DNA of 64,000 bases from Aporrectodea caliginosa (GCA_020284085.1 JACEVL010000426.1:361501-425500), one strand, 5' to 3'. Counted from the first letter of the stretch, positions 12,190 through 25,482 are shown. Program-made: numbers and translations. The notes: generated by a model not told the origin, from the letters alone.

Positions 12190-12800
12190 AAATTATAAGC
12201 TTACGATATAACTCACCTGGAGAAACTAGATGTTGTTCCAATCGTTTCGTTTATGGTGGCTTTACACCAGCGGCAAACGAAAAGCCATTTTTCTATGTTT
12301 GTCCAATGTCCATGACTTCAAATTGCGCGAATGCAAACTTGACTATTTGAGATTTTTATAATTTTTATATTTATATAAAATTGAATTAAATTATAAAATG
12401 CTGTTGTCAATGTCTGCTATGTGCCGACTTCTGGATAATTTGCTGAAAAGCAAGGGTCAACCGATGACTTTTATCAAGGTAGAAGCGCACATGCATTTGG
12501 TGTCACACGTTGACCAGAAAGATCGATTTTCTAAACTTCCGGTGTATTTATTAGCACTTACGAGTTACGATTTATCAGGTTCGACACAGGACATTTTTAT
12601 AGCGCAAGAACTAAAGACGGTTTGCGTCAGGTTGAAGGAGTCCGTTTCTTCAAGAGAAGAAAACTTTCGCGTTCAATTGTTTCCGAGAAGTCAAGAAATG
12701 ACCGTGAGACCAAGACTGAGAGCAAGACATTAGGTTCCTAAGACCGAGACCAAGACATCAAAAAACCTGTCACGAGACGTCTCAAGACCAAGACTAAAAA
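12190..12800. mobile_element. GAGACC-family element, right part, unit A
   Basis: Homologous to 32,690-33,262 in the older unit: shared TCGTTTATG, ACTTCCGGTGTATTTATTAG and terminal GACGTCTCAAGACCAAGAC. The 111-codon frame at 12398-12733 lies within it and is disrupted in the homologue, so I do not call it a gene. Confidence 0.5.
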
Positions 12801-13073
12801 CAAGAACAAAAGACAAATAAACTACGAACATTTCAGCTTCATATATAAAGACTTTGTCGTTGTAAGTGCAAGTTCTCGAAGAGAGAAGACTTCATTCCAT
12901 TTTCAACGCCTTTCTGTGGCTATTCAGCGCATCAACACGTTAGCCTAATTGCTTTGAACGGCGCTTTTATAGATACATCATACAAGCAAGGAATTGCCAT
13001 GTCAGATGTCGAAGTCTCTGAGTATATTGCATTAACTTTACGCTTAGAATATCAACTTTTGGATAAGTGGTAC

Positions 13074-13081
13074 TAGTAGTC

Positions 13082-13175
<94 letters not shown>

Positions 13176-13232
13176 CAGTAGCAGCAGCAACAGCAGCAGT
13201 AGTAGTAGCAGCAGCAGTAGTAGTAGGCCCCT
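13074..13232. repeat. TAG microsatellite upstream of copy 2
   Basis: Long near-perfect TAG run with CAG interruptions at its end, some 330 bp before the ATG. Length is identical at 25083-25241. Confidence 0.9.
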
Positions 13233-13473
13233 ATAGGCTAGGCCTAGTAGTAGCAGAAATAAATTTTTTAAATAAAAAGTGAGGATGATAAAACAATGAC
13301 TACAATAATAAAAATTGGTTTATATTGCATTTTTTCTATAAAAAGCACATTCTTATAATATATAAAAATCGTAGTAACAATTATAATAATAATTAATATC
13401 TCCATTAAATTATCGTAATAACTTTAATAATACCTATAATGGTATTAATGAATACAAAGTCATGTCTATTGTG

Positions 13474-13518
13474 TGACGTCACAGTAGGCCTATAATAATG
13501 GTTTCCAGACGCCATTAT
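13474..13518 (+). promoter_or_regulatory. CRE palindrome and YY1-like site, copy 2
   Basis: TGACGTCA at 13474-13481 and GACGCCATTAT from 13508, about 80 and 45 nt before the ATG at 13563. The block is conserved in every array unit and is the best candidate core promoter. No TATA box is obvious at a fixed position. Confidence 0.55.
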
Positions 13519-13562
13519 CTGTTTCAGACTAACATCTTTAATTTTAATATCGTTTAACTACT

Positions 13563-16500
13563 ATGTCGAAGAAACGAACATCAGATGAATCCAATAATGA
13601 TGAACAAACGAATGAAGGCTCAGAATGTAAGTTAACAGTAGGAAGTTTACATCTATTTTATAGCGCGCTAAATTATAATTGTTTGAGGTTTCAGTGACTA
13701 AATTAGTTTTTTATGATGAACACTTGGGACAAGTTGGGAGTTGGGAATGCCGGTCAGAAATTCTTAGCCAATCCTTGGCACAAGTTTTTGTTCACGCATA
13801 TTCAGTAGTGTAGTCGCAAGGACACTCGACGATTATCTTTTTGCATGGCACTGTGTGAATATAAGAATTGTGATAATGCTAGTTCTCATGTTCAAATGTC
13901 ATATTCTGTTAGTTCCAAGAAATATTACTGTAGGCCTATTATTATTTAGTTGCACGTTAAAAAATATTCGTAATATTGCATCGTTTTTTCTGACACTGTG
14001 CAATGTTTCACTATTGTTTGTATTGTATTTATTAATTTATATAGCGCCACTCACAGCAGTGGCCATTCAGTAGCTCTCCCTGTGCGAGAACCCCTAGAGA
14101 AGCAGGTTTTGAGGAGGGAGAAGGCTGTAGGAAAAGACCCAGAAAGAATAGTAACACATAGATAGGAGGAAACGGCATTCCATAGGGAGGTCCCAACAGT
14201 GGCAAAAGATCTAGTTTGGGCCATTGTGAATTTGTGGTTCTAACTCGTGGAACAAAAAGGTATGCCTGACCAAGGAGAGGAGAGGTCGATGAGAAACTGA
14301 AGAGAGAGGGGAGCGATTGTGATCCCTAATATATTTAGGAGCAATGCCCAGTTTGGACATAAGGACTAAGACAAGAACTGTGAACTGAATTCGGGCTGAG
14401 AGGAAGCCAGTGCAATTGATTGATCATAAACGAAGAGATATTGGAGAATTTAGGAAGGCGAGCAATCAATCTGGGATTATCTGGCAACAGCATTTAGAAC
14501 TGACTATTGTATGTGTTGCTGTTATAAAGTTCGGGCGTTTGTCTAGCACTAATAAGGATCATTTACTTTCTTATTTTGCTTCTAGCTCTATTCCAAAGAG
14601 AAGACAATGCTAAACGTGCAAAACTCGACCTGCAGAGTGACACAACAGTAAGCTATATGACATTAAGCTGTAATTCCAAATTCCTCGCATGTATGATCTA
14701 AATTTTTCTCTAGCCAAATAGCCTTATTAGCACTCAAATGACTCAATAGTATTTAAATTCGATTCAAGGCAAAAATTTGTGTCTAAATGCGTCGCATCCA
14801 TCACCGTTTTCAATAGAAACAATAGGCATAGGCCCTATAGCGTTTCAGTCTATACAAACGTCTTAGCGATCCTGTTATACTTACTACATGTAGGATCCTT
14901 CGCTGTTTTCCATAAGGGTCTTACATCTGGCTCCACCATGGATAGGTTAGATCGTGCTTACTCTCCTCTCTTTTAAACTTGTTAATAAGCAGACTTGTAT
15001 GCGAGACTTAAAACTTCTAGACCGAGACTGTGGGGACCAAGACCGAGACAAAAGGTCCAAGACAGTTCAAGAGATTGTTAACCGCATATTTTCGAAAGTG
15101 TTGGAAATGCAAAATGGACCGAAATCCTGAAAAGAATTTTTCTCTCAACTGTTCATGTCTACTACCAGGGACAAGTCAATGAAGTCAGCCGATAGCCATT
15201 ATGGGACATTTTCTGATTTTTGAACCGATAGAAAATCTAAATAAAGTTGAAATTGCTCTTTTCAATTACTATCTGTTAAGTTAGTGTTAACAAGAAAGGC
15301 CGCTTTTCAAAACTTCCGGTATGTTTAGCACTTCCGACTTACTAGTGACCGGTGGTATCCCATCGGCAGAGGACAATTTTATAGTGCAAGAAGTTCAGAA
15401 CCGTAGACAGTTTGCTCGAGGACTTTGAAGACCGCTTCTACAAGAGGACAAGACTTTCGCTTCAAGGTAGACGTCTCAAGACCGAGATATACTGTCTCGA
15501 GACCATACAACTCTGTTAATAAGCCATCCAACTAGAATCACCTATGAAGCAAGAAGTAAATTCTGAGCTGCTTTCAGTTCATCAACGTGTTTTAAATTCA
15601 GCTTAACCTCCTACTAAAAATAATATAAGTTTACATTGAATGATTGAAAGTGTGCTCTATATGTTTTGCTGTATACTGTTTACGACTCTGCTTAACCCGT
15701 TGGAGGTGAGGTGGGGTATGACACACCCCATAGCTATTATACGCTGCGTTTTCTAGGGAAAAAGTGGAACCAGCTTGGATTATTTTTGTCTACCCAGTGT
15801 GATTCTCCTTACAGATTTTATTTTATTTATAGTTATAGTTATAGTTAATGGTTTTTTATTTTAGTTATAGTTATAGTTATAGTTAGTATCATTTTTTCGT
15901 TATAGTTATAGTTATAGTTAATGGTTTTTTATTTTAGTTAATTTTAGTTACTACTAAGTTACAATAATTAAGTTTATAAGCAAAATTGTGCGTATTAACA
16001 CGCTGTTTCACAATTGCTCAGAGCTTTGAAAGCCTTTGAAGCATGGGTGCATTCAGCTTCATAAATACACGAGTTTCTAAAGTAACTGACAAATTGCATA
16101 ATAAAAATATCGCATTTTTCGATCTCATTTATGTCAAATCGTCCATATTGCACTTCCTTTTTTATTTTTTGTATTAACGAAAATAAAGATGAATTTTCGT
16201 TATTGTTATTTTCGTTATAGTTATAGTTATAGTTAATGATATTTTTTAGTTATAGTTATAGTTATCGTTAACGAAATCATTTTATTTTCGTTAACGAACA
16301 TTTTCGTTATCGTTATCGTTAACGAGAATCACACTGTGTCTACCTTAGTGAATGTGAAATACGGACACTTTAGGTCAATTTCAGCTTTTTTTCAACGCAC
16401 ATTTTTTTATTCTGTTGCAAATTCAAGTGAACTTAAAATTTTTCGTATACATATTGATTTTAATGAATTAAAAAAAGTAACGGGCACAGTGTAGAAAAAA

Positions 16501-18880
16501 ATTGGTGATAATAGAAGATAGTGCAGATATAAGATATATCCTGTTTTGTATAGATGCAAAATTGTTCCATTATTACTGGTAGTATGTCACGTGTTCGAAA
16601 ACGTTACATGTTTCAAGGGCCACGAAGATGCCATTGCAGAGGGTCGCTTTTGATTTCGAGCGCCAGCGCGCTGGCCACTTCAATTATGATTGAAAAAAGT
16701 TATTTGCTCCTGATAATCACCAGTTTAACTGATAATTGGTTACAGAACAATAGTTTAGTTCACAATAAATGTTATGTAGTTGATATTTTGACTTACAAGT
16801 AAAAAATATGCATTGGGGTATGTCATACCCCACCTCACCTGAAACGTTCCAATGCTTCACCTCACCTCCAAAGGGTTAATAATTGTTCCACTTGGTTGAT
16901 TTTACAGTAATATATGCTGACGGGTTCTTAAGAAGTGTGTTAACATAGGCCTATGTGATATCGTTAAACGTTTACTTGTAGCTACAAGATCTGCCGATCG
17001 AGCTGCTTGAATGTATCCTCGTTAAAGCCGTAGCTATGGAAGTGAAGGGTTTGATGCTGGCCAAAAGTGTATGGAAAGAAAAAGCAGATCTGGTGATAAG
17101 CCGACTAAGAACTGTATGTTCGCATTGGAGCAGCATCCTTACAACCATCTCCTTCCGAACTAAACTTCACAGAATTCTAGACGGCACTGGTTAGTTCGTG
17201 ATATAAAGAAGCTTTATTGCTACTATTAAATAGGCGTAAGCGTTATTCTTGCTTACGATATTAGAATATCTAAAAATGGAATTAAGACCAATGCTTCAGG
17301 ACTCATAATTAAGGTAAAACTGAGGCAGCCATGAATTAGCTGGTGCCATAAACTTAGCTTTTTAAGTAGCGATTTAGGAAATTTTTTTGGATTATATCTA
17401 CGCTTTTGTCGTGTGGCTCAGCCACTGCCTCGTTGCCTAGTCTTTCAACTGACGGTATACGGTCTGCGTCCTCTCTGTGTCTGAATTGGCTGGATATGCA
17501 AAAAGGAGCAGAAGTCTTAAGCTAAATTTCTGCGCTATCGGGATTTTGGACTCCGCCTCTCGATTGACAATCCAGCTCGGTAATATTAAAACTATGGCCA
17601 CAAGATTGTTGTAAGTCAATACAGTATGGAAACTGTAACGGGTGGGGGGGGGGGTGGGGGGCTAGACGTCGATTTATGCGCAGTTTTGGTTTGAAATGTA
17701 GACTTTACTATGGGATCCTAAGAAAGACTAGACTTCCCACCCCCGGCAATTCTCATATAATATGAACAATATACATGGATAAGTCTAGACAAGTTACAGC
17801 TCATACTGGCGTTTCAAATTAATTGTGGATGCTCCTTGCATCTTTGAAGTAGTATGCAGGCCGATTGCACAGTCAATTTCCGGACTAGTATAGGCCTATT
17901 CAGACGCGTAAATGCACGTATTTTTATATTATTATATTTCACGTTTTAAGAATATCTGTTTGAATACGTGTCAGTTCTTTTCTGCAATTAATAAAGCACA
18001 GTGACTATTTTCAGCCCAGGAGATTCGTTTGAAAATTGTGCACGAGAAGACTTGGACCCACGCAGTAATCCGCGCAATGACTATGCTGAAGGATGAATTG
18101 TTTCTACTCTACAGAGAAGATGACCGTGACTATATTACGAATAGTTACTACAACCACAACAATGTGGTCGAGGTGATCAAGGATGTCGCCCCGCTACGAG
18201 AAACAGAAATGGTGTGCATGGCAGCTTGCAACGTGTCAAACTGCGTGTATGTAGGCCTACGAAACAAAAACTCCCACTGCTTTTCAGTCTTACGCATTTT
18301 GAAAGATGTAGACCATCAGTTTAACCTGTGGACAAAATATCACAGGTTGCCCATTTCTAAGATATCTGTCTCCGCCAATGGTAGCCTAATAATCCTTTCA
18401 GTGCAGCAAGGACAGGGTCCCAATGTGGTAAGCATATATGATGCGAGTAACTCCTTGCAACAGGAAATAATGTTGTCCTCAGATATTGATGCGTTCAGAT
18501 ATAAAAACGTAATTCAAAAATCAAATGGCAACTTGGTATTGGCTTGTGTTGCCGAACAAACTCATAAAATAAAACTGTTGGAGATCGATACGAGTGGGAG
18601 CGTCGTGCGCCAATATCAATCATCATTTGGTGAAGAGAGCCTAGTAAGTTTTGCAGATATTAATGGTAGAATTCTGATAGCTGGACCGCACGAAAGAATG
18701 GAGCTTTTAGATTCTGAATTTAATCTCCTGGGTACTTATAGTCTGCCCCAGGATGAAGGCAAGAACCTTTGTCTCTATGACTTGAATTACGATAGCGTGA
18801 ACAATGTGATTTTTCGTATTCATTATGATCAGAATACTCAGACCAGTGGTTTAACTATCTTCCGCTTTACACAAGAATGA
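13563..18880 (+). CDS. F-box-like/beta-propeller protein, copy 2 (4 exons, 399 aa)
   Basis: Spliced model: 13563-13626, 14586-14647, 16982-17189, 18015-18880; 1,200 nt, 399 codons plus stop. Donors are gtaagt, gtaagc and gttagt; acceptors end in tctag, tgtag and ttcag; intron phases are 1, 0, 1. Exons 1-2 give a charged, disordered-looking N-terminus starting MSKKRTSDE. Exon 3 begins LQDLPIELLECILVKAV and, after an inserted helix-like stretch, has SRLRTVCSHWSSIL; this fits an F-box (LPxELLexIL...VCxxW), the Skp1-binding element of SCF ubiquitin ligases. Exon 4 (about 287 residues) has recurring strand-turn motifs such as SANGSLIILS, SNGNLVLA and NGRILIAG, expected of a WD40/NHL-like propeller with perhaps six blades, the likely substrate-binding part. 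The family name is unknown to me. Intron 2 carries a piggyBac-type element with a nested hAT MITE. It appears identical to copy 3. Confidence 0.75.
14022..14480 (-). mobile_element. Decayed LINE 3' end in intron 1 of copy 2
   Basis: The reverse strand reads VPRVRTT and other decayed pieces of a LINE C-terminus, then a 3' UTR ending in the TATATAGCGCCACTC motif and a TTGTATT-type edge. Present in units A, B and C but not copy 1, so it inserted before those units separated. Confidence 0.5.
14991..15514. mobile_element. GAGACC-family element, short form, intron 2 of copy 2
   Basis: Flanked by GTTAATAAGC at 14981-14990 and 15515-15524. Copy 1 has the single, slightly mutated site near 3935. Ends are AGACTTGTATG and, reversed, AGAGTTGTATG. 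Internally deleted relative to the roughly 870-bp forms at 32.4 and 33.6 kb. Confidence 0.7.
15696..16875. mobile_element. piggyBac-type element (1,180 bp), intron 2 of copy 2
   Basis: Flanked by TTAA at 15692-15695 and 16876-16879. Inverted ends start CCCGTTGGAGGTGAGGTGGG on the left and CCCTTTGGAGGTGAGGTG on the right; the right side has a 27-bp extra duplication of the TIR motif. Gene copy 4 has the empty site with one TTAA at about 37187-37190. No transposase. The 82-codon frame at 16554-16802 lies inside and is not recognisable. Confidence 0.8.
15795..16336. mobile_element. hAT-type MITE nested in the piggyBac-type element
   Basis: Inverted ends CAGTGTGATTCTCCTTA and CAGTGTGATTCTCGTTA, with an 8-bp target duplication TGTCTACC at 15787-15794 and 16337-16344. 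The interior is rich in TTATAG/TTAGTTATAG and GTTAACGA repeats. The 8-bp duplication and CAG...CTG termini are those of the hAT superfamily. Confidence 0.8.
17640..17752. mobile_element. Short dispersed MITE-like repeat, intron 3 of copy 2
   Basis: Shares TTTATG, CAGTTTTGGT, GAAATGTAGACTTTAC and GGCAATTCTCA with the reverse complement of 62,180-62,300. It contains the G-run. The paralogous intron of copy 4 (around 46,735) lacks it. Confidence 0.45.
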
Positions 18881-19894
18881 ACCACTCGAAAGGATGTTAA
18901 CGATGAAGACAATCTGTATTAAATAATTTCGATATCTCTTGTAATGGTAGTGCGATGGCTACTAATATCCTGGAGTTTTAGTCTAAATAACTGAACTGCG
19001 TTAAATGACCTATGCGATATACATTGAGAATTTGGTTTACATAAATCTGACTACTGGTACTGTTAAGAAATCGTTCTTCCTTGATTTGTGATTTTTATGT
19101 TAATGATATTCTGCTCTTACTTCTATTGACATGTAGTCAAAAAGGGTGATGACCACGCTTACAATCGAGGACAATGGTGTTTCAGTCAAATTAGCTCATA
19201 CGCAGCATTTAATTACACGTTTTAATTATTCACACAAGGTTGAAGGGGATTTGGCAAGGTGCAGACCTCTGCAACGCTTCTACATTCCATCGCACTGCCT
19301 CGTCCCAGAAAGGCGCCTGTGCTGTTCTTGGTTACTGATACCCCACACACTCTGCATAATGCCCCTGCATGACTGGTTCAGAACGATCCAAAACTCACCG
19401 TCATTGGGTAAACGTGGTTTTCTTTAAACTTCTCGGTATTTCGTAAACGATATTCTACCTCTACGCAACAATTCACGATATGCTTTCGTTACAAAGCGTG
19501 CGCATCAATGAGAGTAACGTTCTCACACTGTAGGGTGCAGGGCGATGCGCCGAATGGTCAGGATTTGTTGAACAAACCTCGTCGACGATGGTTTCGATCA
19601 ACGACCGTTGGGACTTGATGGTCCAGCACTCTGGCACGGCGATGTGGGCATACCACGGTACATTGAGTACCGTACCATCCTAAAATGGAACAGGTTTCCA
19701 TTACAACATGTCTTCTTTAAGTTCTCTGCCCTACGGCAGGTTCCAACTTCCAATGACGCCACTCTTCTGTTACAACATTACAACATGTAGACCTATAATA
19801 AACGCACAAACAGCTGACGAAACATTTTCAATCTTATTTTACTACAGGATGGTCAGAAACGGCGCTATATAAAGCCTGCACATACCTACATATA

Positions 19895-21240
19895 GGGTAG
19901 GGTGGGGCATGAAGCCTAGTGTGGGAAATACGCCCCCTCTGAATATCTTTCCAGTTGGCGAATTTCTGGGTTATTTGATAACTGCCCATGACAGCGGATG
20001 CCATAGTGAACTATAATTAGTTCAAATGTGACCCATTTCTGTTTGCGGTCCAAGACAGCTAATAAAAGTTTCTTTTTCGTGTCTGTTTTCTAACTCTGTT
20101 ATACAATTCATTCAGCTTTAACTTATTTAATATTTAAGAGGTCAGTATGACCTTTATGTCAATATTTAGCGACATAAGTGTAAAGCAGAAATATAGCTTA
20201 AAACTATCTCTTTATTTTAACAATGGCCCACCACAAACAGTAATAACAGACTACTACAGATGGGGCAAAATGCCTACGACGCCGTGTGAGAAAAATGCCT
20301 CCCGGGGCGTTTTCCCCATTTAAGGTGGAAACAAAAATTTCATGAATCAATGTTATTATTTTCAAGATATATTTTAAGCTAATCTGTAATGAGATATAAT
20401 TATACGATTGTCCTTGCATTGTGCATTGTAATATGTAATGTTTCTATAGCCTATCATAAGTATAGGCCTGTATTGACTACCCAAAAGCTGTTGCAACCCA
20501 GCCTTGATAATAGCGAGCTGAATTAACAAATGAACCAGTCATATTGAAGCTAGTAACTACAGTGGCACCATACATTCTGGAAGAGCAAGCGGGAATGAGC
20601 AATCTGCAAGTGCAAGCGGGAATGAACAATCTGGAAGACCAAGCAGGAATGAACATTCTGGTAGAGCAAGCACGATTGAACGATCTGGAGGGCAAGGAGA
20701 AATGAACAATATGGAAGAGCAAGCAGGACCTGTCAGTAGTTCAGGTGTTGGCAACATTGATCCTGTTTTTGGTAGTGGTTCGTGTGATCCAGCAGCTGAG
20801 GATGACCAGAATCCCGTTCGAGCAGACAAGGAATCAGATAAGGAATCTGAAAAGGAACCACACCCTGGACTTTAAGAAGCCATGGCAGTTCTTAATTCTT
20901 TGTCACCGAGGCTACTTTGCTACTTTTAGTGTTGGTGTCAGCTATGTACAGCTTCTTGTTTGAATCCACATTGATAGTGTAAAAAATTGGAATCCAAAAG
21001 GGGCAAAAGGCCCCATCATTGGGCTTTTTGCCCCACATATGGGGCAAGAAGTCTTTTTACACAAGTTTAATAAAAATTGAATTTTTCTAAAATTGGACCA
21101 ACTCTAGTTAAAATCAACATATCTACTAAATAATGTATATGATGAAGCTAATGATCACCAATTTTGGTTGACTTCAAACCAAACTAGTTAGCAGTGGGTG
21201 GTGTCAAAGGTTAAAGGGGGCTTTCTGCCCCACCCTACCC
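19895..21240. mobile_element. TIR element with TA target sites, unit B
   Basis: Duplicate of 7886-9231 with the same GGGTAGGGTGGGGCA termini, including the 27-bp minisatellite frame (20534-20875). Confidence 0.65.
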
Positions 21241-21887
21241 TACACAAATGAATGTTGTGCAGTAAGAGATGTAATGTGGTGCGATTTGAATCTTATGCAC
21301 AGTTAATAGCCTATAATAATAGGAGACGAAGACCGCTAACTCCAGAGCAACAACGCTTCTTCGGTTAGTTTCTAAGAGCCTTTCTACCTCGGACGAAAAA
21401 AAGCAACAATTACAATAATAATAATAAGAGCGATTACACCCTCAATAATAATAATGCAGTGTAAAATAGCGAGACGGAAAACGTTTGTCTGAAAATGTCT
21501 ATCCGATTAGCTAATCGATTAGCTAAATTGCTAATCCATTAAGCCTAGAATTAGAACTACATGTAGCTATATGTACTGAAATTTGCTAATCAAGAGTTAG
21601 AATTAGCAAACTCTTGTAGCTCTCGATTAGAATTAATTAATTGTATTGTATTGAATTAGCTCCAGACAGTTGCTGATCGATTAGAATTAGAATATTCGAA
21701 ATCTGGTAACTGATTGATTAGAATCAGCTGTTTGTCAAATCAATTACCTAATCGATTAGAATCTAATCGATTAGTTACCCACCTCTGGACCACGAAACCT
21801 GGCAGACTGTAGGCTTATCGTAGTTTATATTAACTGTAACAAATAGGCTGTGTGCAATTAGTGCCCATCACCAATGTTGCCTATCAG

Positions 21888-22677
21888 CAGTGTTGTGCAC
21901 GAGACCAAATTTCCAAGACCGAGACCAAGACCGCGTGGTCCAAGACCAAGACCGAGACCAAGACCGCGTGGTTCAAGACCAAGACCGAGACCAAGACCGC
22001 ATTGTCCAGGATCAAGACCAAAGCCCCAAAACCATAAACGCAATTCTCAATTGTAGTGTTATTACATATTCCCATAAGTGAAATCAGATGCTTATTTTAT
22101 TTATAGTTATAGTTTTTGTCCCTAAGTCTGCAAACTACAGCTAAACACACTTTCAACTGGCGCAGGTGTTGCGGAATACAAAAACTTTGCCAGTAGAGAA
22201 AAATGTCCCACCAAATACCTGATTTGCAAAGCTTGTCAGACTACTGATTATGCCTTGAGAGACTGCATCAGTCTAAGCCTAACTAAAGCACCAGAAGTCA
22301 GGTTTAACTGTGCCTCAACGTTTTCTAGTCGCTTCTGAACAACGAGGCCTCTCTTGCTTTGTCCTTGGAGGATCACCGCATGAATTCGAAGCTATCTCAG
22401 AAGTCCGTGAATAGCCGGAAATATCGACAAAATTTAACAAATACTCCACTCTCGTTCCCACCAAAGGCCAAAAAAGGCGCAAGGCCAAGACCAAAGGCGA
22501 ATGACCGAGACCGGACGTCCAATACCAAGACCATACCTTTAAGACCAAGACCAAGACCAAGACCGCACCTTATAAGACCAAGACCAAGACCGGTACATTC
22601 GAGACCAAGACCAATCCCGCATTTGTTCGGTCTCGAGACGGTCTCGAGACCAAGACCGCGGTCTCGAAACCACATCA
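21888..22677. mobile_element. GAGACC-family element, unit B
   Basis: Duplicate of 9879-10668, with the same TTGCCTATCAG flanks. Confidence 0.65.
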
Positions 22678-23692
22678 TTGCCTATCAGTATCAGCCAGTG
22701 CTAATATAGACCTAACGCTCGTTCGAGACTTATTTCAGAAGCTAAAGCGAAGAAGGAAGAATTGGAGTCGATGAACGCCAGGGAGGCAGAGGTGAATTTA
22801 ACAATCTGCCGCCGCTTTATTGGCCAAGATAGTGCTGACCCTAATATTTTTGTTCCCAGGGTGTAGCTTTAACTAATAAACAAAATCATTATTATTTTGA
22901 TTGTCTCACTCACAGTTTTATATAAACATTTAATGTTGAATTTTAATTTGTTTCATTTTAATGCGCCGCTCCTAGACTAAGACCTCCTTTGTTCTTAAAA
23001 TAGTACATCCGCCACTGGGTGGAGGAGAGGAGTAAAATAAGGAGCAGGAGCAGGAGCAGGAGGAGGGAGAAGGAAGAACCAGAAGACTTTTTGATCTGAT
23101 CTGTCGAGATGTTTGCTGCATTCCATTCGAAAGATGTAATGTAATTTTAAAACAACTAAGAACTATAAAAAATATAACTGAAACCGGCTGTTACATTCCG
23201 TTTAATTTCCAAGTCCAATCAACGATCTCGTTAATAGCTCCATCCGCTTAATATAAATATCGCAGAATTCTATTAAGGGCGATGTCAGAGCTCCGAACTA
23301 ACCATCCTGCGCAACCACTAGGCAACCATTATCATCATCGTCATCATCAGTTCCTGACGCCAGCAATTTGGCGGCGATGAGCTCTAATAAATGATCTCCA
23401 TTGTCCTCGGTCATTTGTCAAGTCCATGGCCTTCTTATCAATCAATCAATCAATCATTCAATCAATCAAAAGTTTTATTGCAACCAATTGTAACAAACGG
23501 ACAAGAAGAGTAATTACACAAATTTAACATAAAATTGGCTACAATGGGAGGCCCAAAAGGGATCAGAATCCCGCTGAGTAGGGTTATTGTTAGTCCAAAG
23601 GATGTTTATGTCCTCGTTTATTTATCTCTCCATTGGTATGCCTTTGTTTCTTTTCCTTAGAATCTTGCATGCAATATTCCCTACCAAATAAA

Positions 23693-24195
23693 TAAGGTAA
23701 ACCCGTAGTTTAGGTTGGTAAATTATTTTATATCGTAAAATTAAAATGGAAGCTGGATTAAAGAAAAAAATTGTATCACTAACTCGAAGTGGGATTGATG
23801 AAACCATTTATGTCTTTAAATAGAAGTTGGATTGATCGAAATAATTTTTATCGGAAATAGAAGCTGGATTGATTAAACTAAGTTTCTGATGCAATAGAAT
23901 CTGGATTGAAGAAAATAATTGTTTCCGTAAGTAGAAGCTGGACCCATGAGAATAGTTCTTTGCCTAAATAAAAGTTCCATTGATGAAAAAGATTTTTTTG
24001 GTCAAATAGAAGTTGGGTCATTTCTTTCATTAAATGGAAGCTGGATTGATTTAAAAAAATTCTTCATGAAATGGAAGCGGGATTGATGATAGTTATCATG
24101 GACATAAGTAGACTGCTTACTTACCGACATGAAGTACGGCATTGATTAGATCTATAATCAAATAATTTACCAACCTAAACTACGGGATAACCATA
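23693..24195. mobile_element. MITE with long TIRs and internal minisatellite, unit B
   Basis: Duplicate of 11684-12186. Confidence 0.65.
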
Positions 24196-25082
24196 AATAA
24201 ATTATAAGCTTACGATATAACTCACCTGGAGAAACTAGATGTTGTTCCAATCGTTTCGTTTATGGTGGCTTTACACCAGCGGCAAACGAAAAGCCATTTT
24301 TCTATGTTTGTCCAATGTCCATGACTTCAAATTGCGCGAATGCAAACTTGACTATTTGAGATTTTTATAATTTTTATATTTATATAAAATTGAATTAAAT
24401 TATAAAATGCTGTTGTCAATGTCTGCTATGTGCCGACTTCTGGATAATTTGCTGAAAAGCAAGGGTCAACCGATGACTTTTATCAAGGTAGAAGCGCACA
24501 TGCATTTGGTGTCACACGTTGACCAGAAAGATCGATTTTCTAAACTTCCGGTGTATTTATTAGCACTTACGAGTTACGATTTATCAGGTTCGACACAGGA
24601 CATTTTTATAGCGCAAGAACTAAAGACGGTTTGCGTCAGGTTGAAGGAGTCCGTTTCTTCAAGAGAAGAAAACTTTCGCGTTCAATTGTTTCCGAGAAGT
24701 CAAGAAATGACCGTGAGACCAAGACTGAGAGCAAGACATTAGGTTCCTAAGACCGAGACCAAGACATCAAAAAACCTGTCACGAGACGTCTCAAGACCAA
24801 GACTAAAAACAAGAACAAAAGACAAATAAACTACGAACATTTCAGCTTCATATATAAAGACTTTGTCGTTGTAAGTGCAAGTTCTCGAAGAGAGAAGACT
24901 TCATTCCATTTTCAACGCCTTTCTGTGGCTATTCAGCGCATCAACACGTTAGCCTAATTGCTTTGAACGGCGCTTTTATAGATACATCATACAAGCAAGG
25001 AATTGCCATGTCAGATGTCGAAGTCTCTGAGTATATTGCATTAACTTTACGCTTAGAATATCAACTTTTGGATAAGTGGTAC

Positions 25083-25090
25083 TAGTAGTC

Positions 25091-25184
<94 letters not shown>

Positions 25185-25241
25185 CAGTAGCAGCAGCAAC
25201 AGCAGCAGTAGTAGTAGCAGCAGCAGTAGTAGTAGGCCCCT
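25083..25241. repeat. TAG microsatellite upstream of copy 3
   Basis: Duplicate of 13074-13232 with no change in repeat number. Confidence 0.9.
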
Positions 25242-25482
25242 ATAGGCTAGGCCTAGTAGTAGCAGAAATAAATTTTTTAAATAAAAAGTGAGGATGATAA
25301 AACAATGACTACAATAATAAAAATTGGTTTATATTGCATTTTTTCTATAAAAAGCACATTCTTATAATATATAAAAATCGTAGTAACAATTATAATAATA
25401 ATTAATATCTCCATTAAATTATCGTAATAACTTTAATAATACCTATAATGGTATTAATGAATACAAAGTCATGTCTATTGTG

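Larger units (their letters stand above)
6875..18883. repeat. Tandem duplication unit A (12,009 bp)
   Basis: Every open frame, microsatellite and homopolymer compared between 6875-18896 and 18884-30905 matches with constant offset 12,009. The last mismatch on the left is at 6874 (a versus c at 18883); the first on the right is at 30906 (c versus t at 18897). The unit holds the 3' flank of copy 1, several transposons and the whole of gene copy 2. Confidence 0.9.

Noticed and set aside
12398..12733. 111-codon frame, repeated at 24407 and partly at 32852
   Set aside because: It lies inside a GAGACC-family element; the version at 32852 is shifted after about 60 residues and the ends are hexamer repeat.
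13009..13086. Small frame MSDVEVSEYIALTLRLEYQ upstream of gene copy 2
   Set aside because: The frame is not kept in copies 1 and 4 (start lost or early stop), so it is not a conserved upstream exon or peptide.
13067..13282. Poly-valine open frame
   Set aside because: Translation of the TAG microsatellite in one frame; also present in unit B.
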